Shown: one piece after another, positions 59,052 to 64,000 of the stretch
How positions within the stretch are numbered: position 1 is the first letter of the stretch
Layout: every line of letters starts with the position of its first letter
Assembly: GCA_026395555.1 (NCBI GenBank)
Contig: JAPLYO010000024.1
Location: 1-64,000 of the forward strand
Source: Candidatus Peregrinibacteria bacterium
GTDB taxonomy: Bacteria; Patescibacteriota; Gracilibacteria; UBA1369; UBA12463
Length of the DNA stretch: 64,000 nt
Reading direction: 5' to 3'
The notes under the pieces: model-generated
What the model saw: the letters and a program-made list of their open reading frames with translations, nothing else
What the model was told of the DNA's origin: nothing
The model's database searches: none
Translations under genes and position numbers: made by a program

Positions 59052-60209
59052 TTAGTGTTTTTGGCTTTGTTCTCCTTTCGAAGAGTCCTTTCTAAAGGCC
59101 TTGGTACTATAATAAAGGACTGCCAAAAGCGCAAGGGCAATTAAAACCGTGGCAATTCCACCCTGGGAGGAGAAAACTGAAGCTGAACCGAAGGCGCTCC
59201 ATGTTTTTTTCGTTGTTTCGCCGCTATTATCCTTCACATCGAGCTCAATAGTGTGGTTTCCAGGCTCATCGATCGTAATGAGAGGGGAGACTCCTTCATA
59301 TTTCTTTTTTCCGTCTATGCTCCAGCTAATTTCCGTTACCTTTCCGTCAGGATCATAGCTTGGACCGGCGTTGAGCTTGAAGGGTTTACCTATGGATACT
59401 ATGAGTGGAGTGATCTGATTATTATCTAACGTTGCAATGGGCGTAATGTTACTCGGAAATGGATCTTGCGCATTTGGTATACCGTCCCCATCGATGTCCG
59501 GATCTGAGTTATCCCCGATGCCATTATGGTTCGTATCCTTCCACTCCTTTGGGTCGAGCGGGAAGGCATCTTTTCCATCCGATACGCCATCATGATCCGT
59601 GTCAGGATTTAATGGATCGGTCCCTATGGCTTTTTCTTGATCGTTGGTTAGACCATCACCGTCGATGTCCGTGTCAGCGTTGTCTCCTATTCCATCACCA
59701 TCCGTATCCTTCCACTCCTTTGAGTCGAGCGGGAAGGCATCTTCGGTGTTAGGCACTCCATCTCCGTCGATGTCGGTGTCGGAGCTGTCGGGAATTCCAT
59801 CTCCATCGAGGTCGCCTAAAACGTTAATCGATATCGTGTATGAGTTATTGGCCGTGTTATCGCCTTTTTGCCATGGAACGATTGTTACTTCTATCGTTTG
59901 TTTTCCAGCATAAGGATCCCAATCTACAAAAACATCATCTGTTTTTCCTGCGATAACTGATACCGGTTGATCGCCTCCTATATTTGTATCGCGAGTTTTG
60001 TTGAAAAATTTTACGGTTCCGTATAGGTCATCCTTACTGTTGTTTTTTATCGTGGCATAAATACGAGTTGATTTTCCTTGTGTTGGATTTGCCGGTACGA
60101 ATCGTGCACTTCCTGCGAGTAACTCCAAATCACCATTCGCCGCAAATGCGACCATAGGGAACATGGCACCCAGTGCTAAGCATATTGCTAAAATGACGCC
60201 TTTTCTCAT
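59052..60209 (-). CDS. Surface protein: CARDB-like, thrombospondin type 3 repeats, PKD-like domain, C-terminal anchor
   Basis: Exported protein of 385 aa. A signal peptide ([16 protein letters not shown], cut near AFA) is followed by a CARDB-like beta domain (about 30-130: [21 protein letters not shown]). Then come about five Asp-rich calcium-binding repeats of the thrombospondin-3 type (about 132-255: [14 protein letters not shown] and similar), a PKD-like domain (about 262-340: [20 protein letters not shown]) and one membrane helix (about 350-370) with a short Lys-rich tail. It should stand on the cell surface and be stiffened by calcium, possibly in attachment to a host or to particles. 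TSS is predicted at the A of ATG 60209. Confidence 0.88.
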   Translation of the reverse strand: MRKGVILAICLALGAMFPMVAFAANGDLELLAGSARFVPANPTQGKSTRIYATIKNNSKDDLYGTVKFFNKTRDTNIGGDQPVSVIAGKTDDVFVDWDPYAGKQTIEVTIVPWQKGDNTANNSYTISINVLGDLDGDGIPDSSDTDIDGDGVPNTEDAFPLDSKEWKDTDGDGIGDNADTDIDGDGLTNDQEKAIGTDPLNPDTDHDGVSDGKDAFPLDPKEWKDTNHNGIGDNSDPDIDGDGIPNAQDPFPSNITPIATLDNNQITPLIVSIGKPFKLNAGPSYDPDGKVTEISWSIDGKKKYEGVSPLITIDEPGNHTIELDVKDNSGETTKKTWSAFGSASVFSSQGGIATVLIALALLAVLYYSTKAFRKDSSKGEQSQKH

Positions 60210-60244
60210 GGCGTCATCGTAGCATTTTTTTTACGTTGCGAAAA
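60193..60244 (-). promoter_or_regulatory. Promoter and start-codon inverted repeat of the surface-protein gene
   Basis: Minus strand TTTTCG (60244-60239), 17 bases, TACGAT (60221-60216). Seven bases on is the A of ATG 60209, so the mRNA should be leaderless. A perfect 8-bp inverted repeat, ATGACGCC (60193-60200) and GGCGTCAT (60210-60217), encloses the start codon in its 9-base loop and overlaps the -10, as a repressor operator would. Confidence 0.5.
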
Positions 60245-60266
60245 TGATTTCTCTTTATTGAATGAT

Positions 60267-62834
60267 TTATGAAATCATTTCTGTCTGAGCGGATTGTGCT
60301 GCCGCTGCTGCATCGGCTGCTGCTGCCTCTTCCGGTGTTTCTGCGTAGAGCGTGGACATGGATGCGACCTTATCTTTCTCGTCCATTCTCATGAGGTAGA
60401 CACCCTGAGTTGCACGACCCTTTGATGGGATCTGCTTGAGGTTTACGCGAATTACCTGCCCGGCCTTTGAGATAAGAAGGAGATCTTCGTTTGTTTCTTC
60501 ATTGATGACGCGAGCTCCGATGATGTGTCCTGTTCTCTCGGTGACGTTAGCCGTCTTCACTCCTGATCCACCTCGTTTTTGGATTCGGTACTCTTCCATG
60601 TTTGTTGATTTTCCAATTCCGTTTTCCATAATAACGAGAAGTTCTGCGGTTTTTGGATCCTGAATGACATCCATTTCGACTACGACATCGTTGTCCTTCA
60701 GCGAAATTCCTCGTACCCCCATTGATGCACGTCCCATAGGTCTTACATCGCTTTCATGGAATCGGATTGATTTGCCGTTTCGTGTTACGATGACCGCCTC
60801 CTGTCCCTTGTTCGTCTCACGTACCCACTCGAGAGAGTCATTCTCACGCAATTTAATCGCTATGAGACCTGTCTTTCTGACATTTGCAAAATCCTTTAGC
60901 TCTGTCTTCTTTACGTGTCCCTTCTTGGTAGCCATGAAGAGGAACTCTCCCTTGATACCCTTTCCTGCCGTAAACATGGCGGTTACAAACTCATTATCTT
61001 TGAGCTGGAGAAGGTTGACGATGGCCTGACCTCGCGCGGTGCGTGATGCGACAGGTATGTCGTATACCGGGATCTGGAAGACGCGGCCTGTGTTTGTGAA
61101 GAACATAATCTCGTCGTGCGTCATAGCACTTCGAACGATTCTAATCTCATCTTCTTCTTTGGTTGTGGCTCCGATAATGCCCTTTCCTCCGCGGTTTTGT
61201 GCTCGGAAGGTGCTTGGTGGCATTCTCTTTACGTAATTCTCTTGCGTGAGAACGACGATCATCGATTCGTTTGGGATGGTATCCTTTTGAGAAATTTGTC
61301 CAACTGCCTCTGAAATGATTTTGGTTCTTCGTCCCTCGGTATATTTTTCTTTAATTTCCGCGAGTTCTTTCTTAATCATCTTGATTACCTTCTTCTCATC
61401 TCGAAGAATAGATTCAAGTTCTTCGATAAGTCCCATTAACTCTTTGTACTCGTCGTCAATTTTCTTTCGTTCCAGGCCGGCAAGAGTCTGTAGACGCATC
61501 TCGAGAATGGCTTTTGCTTGTCGATCGCTGAGGGTGAACTTCTTCATCAATGCCTCGTGAGCAATTTCTTTTGTGTCAGATTTTCTGATGGTTGCGATGA
61601 CCTCATCGATATGATCAAGCGCGATCTTCAAACCTTCCAAGATATGAACTCGATCCTGCGCTACACGTAAATCAAATCGTGTTCTTCGAAGAATAACTTC
61701 TTTTCGGTGCTTGAGGAACTCTTCTAATACTTGTTTCAAATCGAGCAATCTTGGCTGCACGACGTCAACCAATGCGATCATATTCATATTGAATGATGAC
61801 TGCATGGCTGTCTGCTTGAAGAGCTGATTGAGTACTTTTTTTGGATATGAATCTTTCTTGAGCTCAATAACGACTCGAATACCTTCTCGGTTTGACTCAT
61901 CGCGAAGATCGCTTACTCCAATGAGCTTCTTATCTCGTACGAGATCGGCAATTTTTTCAACAAGTGTTTTCTTATTAACCTGGTAGGGGATTTCCGTAAC
62001 GATAATGGCGAACTTACCATTTTTTCGTTCTTCGATCTCGGCTACTGCGCGCATAACGATACCTCCACGACCCGTGGTGTATGCTGTTTTGATAGCGCTG
62101 GTATCATAAATAATACCGCCAGTAGGGAAGTCAGGTCCTTTGATAAACTGCATAAGATCATCAATCGTTGCCTCTGGATTATCGGCCAAGTGAATAGTAC
62201 CATCAATAACTTCACCCATATTATGTGGTGGAATAGAGGTAGCCATACCTACGGCGATACCAGTGGTTCCGTTTAAAAGAAGTTGTGGAAGTTTTGTAGG
62301 GAGAACTTTTGGCTCCTTAAGTCGTCCATCGTAGTTTGGCTGCCAGTCGACTGTATCTTTCTCAAGATCCTGGAGGATTTCCTCGGTGACCTTTTCCATT
62401 TTTGCCTCGGTATAACGCATGGCAGCTGCAGAATCTCCATCGATCGAACCGAAGTTACCCTGACCTCTTACGAGAGGATATCGCATGGCAAAGTCTTGGG
62501 CCATACGTACGAGTGCCTCGTATACCGGACTATCGCCGTGTGGATGGTACTTACCAAGAACATCACCGACGATGAAGGCTGATTTTCGGAAGGAAGATCC
62601 GGCGGAAAGACCGAGATCGTGCATAGAGTAAAGGATTCTTCGATGTACCGGCTTGAGACCGTCGCGAACATCGGGAAGCGCACGAGAAACGATAACGCTC
62701 ATCGCGTAATCCAAATAACTCTGCTCCATTTCTGTTGAAATTTCTCGTTTAATTGACTCTGTTTCTGTTGATATTATTTGCTGGAGTTCTTCTTTTTTGA
62801 TCTCCTTGTTTGATTTTTTTGATTTATCAGCCAT
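60267..62834 (-). CDS. gyrA: DNA gyrase subunit A
   Basis: GyrA (855 aa) is the DNA-cutting subunit of gyrase. The active-site tyrosine is in [12 protein letters not shown]. The quinolone region reads [18 protein letters not shown]: serine is kept at the position of E. coli Ser83 and glutamate stands at 87. The coiled-coil tower follows. In the C-terminal pinwheel, the GyrA box QNRGGKG identifies it as GyrA rather than ParC. The product ends in an Ala-rich tail. gyrB is not adjacent. The first 30 residues are a Lys/Glu-rich extension. Confidence 0.96.
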   Translation of the reverse strand: MADKSKKSNKEIKKEELQQIISTETESIKREISTEMEQSYLDYAMSVIVSRALPDVRDGLKPVHRRILYSMHDLGLSAGSSFRKSAFIVGDVLGKYHPHGDSPVYEALVRMAQDFAMRYPLVRGQGNFGSIDGDSAAAMRYTEAKMEKVTEEILQDLEKDTVDWQPNYDGRLKEPKVLPTKLPQLLLNGTTGIAVGMATSIPPHNMGEVIDGTIHLADNPEATIDDLMQFIKGPDFPTGGIIYDTSAIKTAYTTGRGGIVMRAVAEIEERKNGKFAIIVTEIPYQVNKKTLVEKIADLVRDKKLIGVSDLRDESNREGIRVVIELKKDSYPKKVLNQLFKQTAMQSSFNMNMIALVDVVQPRLLDLKQVLEEFLKHRKEVILRRTRFDLRVAQDRVHILEGLKIALDHIDEVIATIRKSDTKEIAHEALMKKFTLSDRQAKAILEMRLQTLAGLERKKIDDEYKELMGLIEELESILRDEKKVIKMIKKELAEIKEKYTEGRRTKIISEAVGQISQKDTIPNESMIVVLTQENYVKRMPPSTFRAQNRGGKGIIGATTKEEDEIRIVRSAMTHDEIMFFTNTGRVFQIPVYDIPVASRTARGQAIVNLLQLKDNEFVTAMFTAGKGIKGEFLFMATKKGHVKKTELKDFANVRKTGLIAIKLRENDSLEWVRETNKGQEAVIVTRNGKSIRFHESDVRPMGRASMGVRGISLKDNDVVVEMDVIQDPKTAELLVIMENGIGKSTNMEEYRIQKRGGSGVKTANVTERTGHIIGARVINEETNEDLLLISKAGQVIRVNLKQIPSKGRATQGVYLMRMDEKDKVASMSTLYAETPEEAAAADAAAAAQSAQTEMIS

Positions 62835-62910
62835 CGTTTATTGGGTCTAAAAATACCGGCGTCACTCTATCATAACGTTTTTCTGTTGACCAGACTAATC
62901 ATCCATTTTG

Positions 62911-62924
62911 AAGCTATTTAGCTT
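62911..62924. promoter_or_regulatory. Short palindrome between gyrA and the virB4-like gene
   Basis: AAGCTA, TT, TAGCTT: perfect 6-bp arms in the 175-base divergent gap. It could be an operator for either gene. The rest of the gap holds a possible gyrA -10 (TATGAT near 62850 on the minus strand) and the promoter at 62960-62988. Confidence 0.3.
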
Positions 62925-62959
62925 TGTTTTATGTATTTATATGAATCTCTTTGCGATGG

Positions 62960-62988
62960 TTGAATTTTTCTGCTTTGTGTGGTATAAT
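62960..62988 (+). promoter_or_regulatory. Promoter of the virB4-like gene
   Basis: TTGAAT at 62960-62965, 17 bases, extended -10 TGGTATAAT (62980-62988). The predicted start is near 62995, about 15 bases before ATG 63010. Confidence 0.7.
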
Positions 62989-63009
62989 TGCAGGAAATAA
63001 AAAAAACCT

Positions 63010-64000
63010 ATGGCAGATACAAATCAGACCGTTACGACCGCTCAGAACTTGGTAGATACACCAACAACTGTTCCGCAAACTACAAATGCTTCATCGATTG
63101 ATACGGCAAAGATGACTGACGCCGAACGAAAAGATCTTCTTGCGGCGGAAAAAATTTATCAGGAGGGAATCGCCTCGATTCGTGATCTCATCGCGCCGTC
63201 CGCTATGGAAATTCGCTATGATATGATTCGAGTGGATGGGCTCTATGCTCAGACTTTCTATGTGTTTACCTATCCGAGATATTTGGATATGAACTGGCTC
63301 TCGCCGCTCGTGAACTTTCAGGTGGCGATGGATATTTCGCAGTTTATCTATCCTATTGATTCGGCGACGATCATGAAGGTGTTGAAGCGTAAAGTTACGC
63401 AGATGCAGTCTTCGATTCATATGGATCAGGAAAAAGGAAAAATTCGAGATCCGGGTCTGGAGACAGCCCTTGAGGATGCCGAAGGATTACGTACGGAAAT
63501 TCAGAGAGGACAGGAGAAGTTTTTCCAGTTTGCCCTCTACTTCACTATTTACTCTGATGATGAAAAGAAGATTAAGGATACAGCAAAGCAGCTTGAGAGT
63601 CTCCTTGGTGGAAAGCTTGTACTTACCAAGCGTGCACAGATTCAGTCCGAACAGGGCTTCAATTCGACGTTGCCACTCTGTCTCGATCAGCTCTATGTCG
63701 TTCGGAATATGAACTCCTCGCCTCTGTCGAGCACCTTTCCGTTCACCTCATCTACGCTTACCTCTAATGAAGGTATCCTTTATGGAGTTAACCGACATAA
63801 TGATAGTTTGATTATCTTCGATCGTTTCGGACTCGAGAATGCCAACTCGGTTGTTTTCGCTAAATCCGGTGCAGGTAAATCTTACGCTGTTAAATTAGAG
63901 GTTACTCGCTTGATGATGCTTGGTACTGATGTGATTATTATTGATCCGGAAAACGAATACGAACGCCTCGCTGAAACGCTCGGCGGCTCCTACCTCAGAC
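63010..64000 (+). CDS. VirB4-like ATPase, N-terminal part (cut by window edge)
   Basis: Reading frame from ATG 63010 to the window end without a stop (330 residues seen). Residues 1-45 are Thr/Gln-rich and disordered. About 60-250 matches the N-domain of VirB4/TraC-type ATPases (RYDMIRVDGLYAQTFYVFTYP; FALYFTIYSDDEKKIKDTAKQL). The Walker A is FAKSGAGKSYAVKLE near residue 286, followed by DVIIIDPENEYERLAE. These ATPases drive type IV secretion or related pili and DNA-uptake machines, and are frequent in small-genome bacteria without a full conjugation system. The partners are not in the window. Confidence 0.88.
   Translation, partial: MADTNQTVTTAQNLVDTPTTVPQTTNASSIDTAKMTDAERKDLLAAEKIYQEGIASIRDLIAPSAMEIRYDMIRVDGLYAQTFYVFTYPRYLDMNWLSPLVNFQVAMDISQFIYPIDSATIMKVLKRKVTQMQSSIHMDQEKGKIRDPGLETALEDAEGLRTEIQRGQEKFFQFALYFTIYSDDEKKIKDTAKQLESLLGGKLVLTKRAQIQSEQGFNSTLPLCLDQLYVVRNMNSSPLSSTFPFTSSTLTSNEGILYGVNRHNDSLIIFDRFGLENANSVVFAKSGAGKSYAVKLEVTRLMMLGTDVIIIDPENEYERLAETLGGSYLR

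Noticed and set aside
59459-59913. Long + strand frames rich in His/Arg/Ser/Pro opposite the surface protein
   Set aside because: They mirror the Asp-rich calcium repeats and have no start context or family similarity.
1-64000. Recoded genetic code (UGA as glycine)
   Set aside because: Full-length proteins read cleanly with UGA as stop. TGA ends the MazF-like gene (7650) and the ABC permease in an ATGA overlap (57123-57126), and no conserved glycine position requires UGA.
1-64000. CRISPR arrays, rRNA operons, insertion sequences, prophage
   Set aside because: No spaced direct repeats of CRISPR length, no 16S/23S signatures, no transposase or phage structural genes were found.

Overview
The window reads as a stretch of chromosome from an ultra-small-genome bacterium, most likely of the Patescibacteria (Candidate Phyla Radiation). 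A Peregrinibacteria- or Gracilibacteria-like lineage is possible but cannot be settled by eye. The reasons are the very tight packing (no gap reaches 200 bases; the largest are about 175, 152 and 147), many lineage-typical or split enzymes, several genes of unknown family, an archaeal-type triosephosphate isomerase, a TrmB-type regulator, a VirB4-like ATPase and almost no Shine-Dalgarno sequences. UGA is used as a normal stop, so the recoded (UGA = Gly) lineages are unlikely. No rRNA, CRISPR array, insertion sequence or prophage is visible. One tRNA (Arg, UCG) is present.

Layout. 1-7.1 kb: end of an unknown gene, RelA/SpoT-type alarmone synthetase, then leftward recO, ftsX, a RibL-like FAD synthetase and a small membrane protein, with gatC-gatA divergent to them. 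7.1-13.6 kb is the accessory part: a MazF-like toxin behind a Pho-box-like array, a large unknown protein, trmB-holA, an SRPBCC protein, and an AT-rich pair made of a TIR protein and a small membrane protein. 13.6-24.9 kb (rightward): tpiA, hpf, an O-antigen-ligase-like protein, a riboflavin kinase-MurE fusion, truB, a WecA-like transferase, dnaG-rpoD-greA and a PEGA protein. 24.8-32.5 kb (leftward): lgt-like gene, a PilC-N/coiled-coil membrane protein, pyrG, trpS, priA. 32.5-38.7 kb: two unknown genes, an EamA transporter, tRNA-Arg, a SecD-SecF fusion carrying inserted parvulin domains, a cupin and a lipoprotein. 38.7-50 kb (leftward): manC, gpmI, prepilin peptidase, a TPR protein, ruvC, a secreted repeat protein, pyk, glmS and purQ with two PurS-like domains. 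50-53.2 kb: two unknown rightward genes. 53.2-62.8 kb (leftward): pepP, ruvA, tgt, an ABC exporter (ATPase and two permeases), rpmE, a thrombospondin-3/PKD surface protein and gyrA. The right edge cuts a virB4-like gene.

How the genes work together. Envelope building is the strongest theme: Mur ligase, GlmS, WecA-like transferase, O-antigen-ligase-like protein, ManC plus a separate cupin isomerase, FtsX, SecDF, Lgt-like protein, prepilin peptidase. Information processing is next: DnaG, RpoD, GreA, GyrA, PriA, HolA, RecO, RuvA, RuvC, TruB, Tgt, TrpS, GatCA, L31 and HPF. Central metabolism is limited to lower-glycolysis enzymes (TpiA, GpmI, Pyk), PyrG and PurQ. Flavin cofactor synthesis is split: the kinase is fused to MurE and the adenylyltransferase is a separate RibL-like protein.

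Expression signals. Several genes have a good -10 hexamer exactly seven bases before the start codon, which predicts leaderless mRNAs. Strong promoters share the extended -10 TGGTATAAT. Two 11-bp-period arrays look like binding sites for an OmpR/PhoB-family response regulator. Convergent genes abut or overlap at their 3' ends, leaving little room for terminators.
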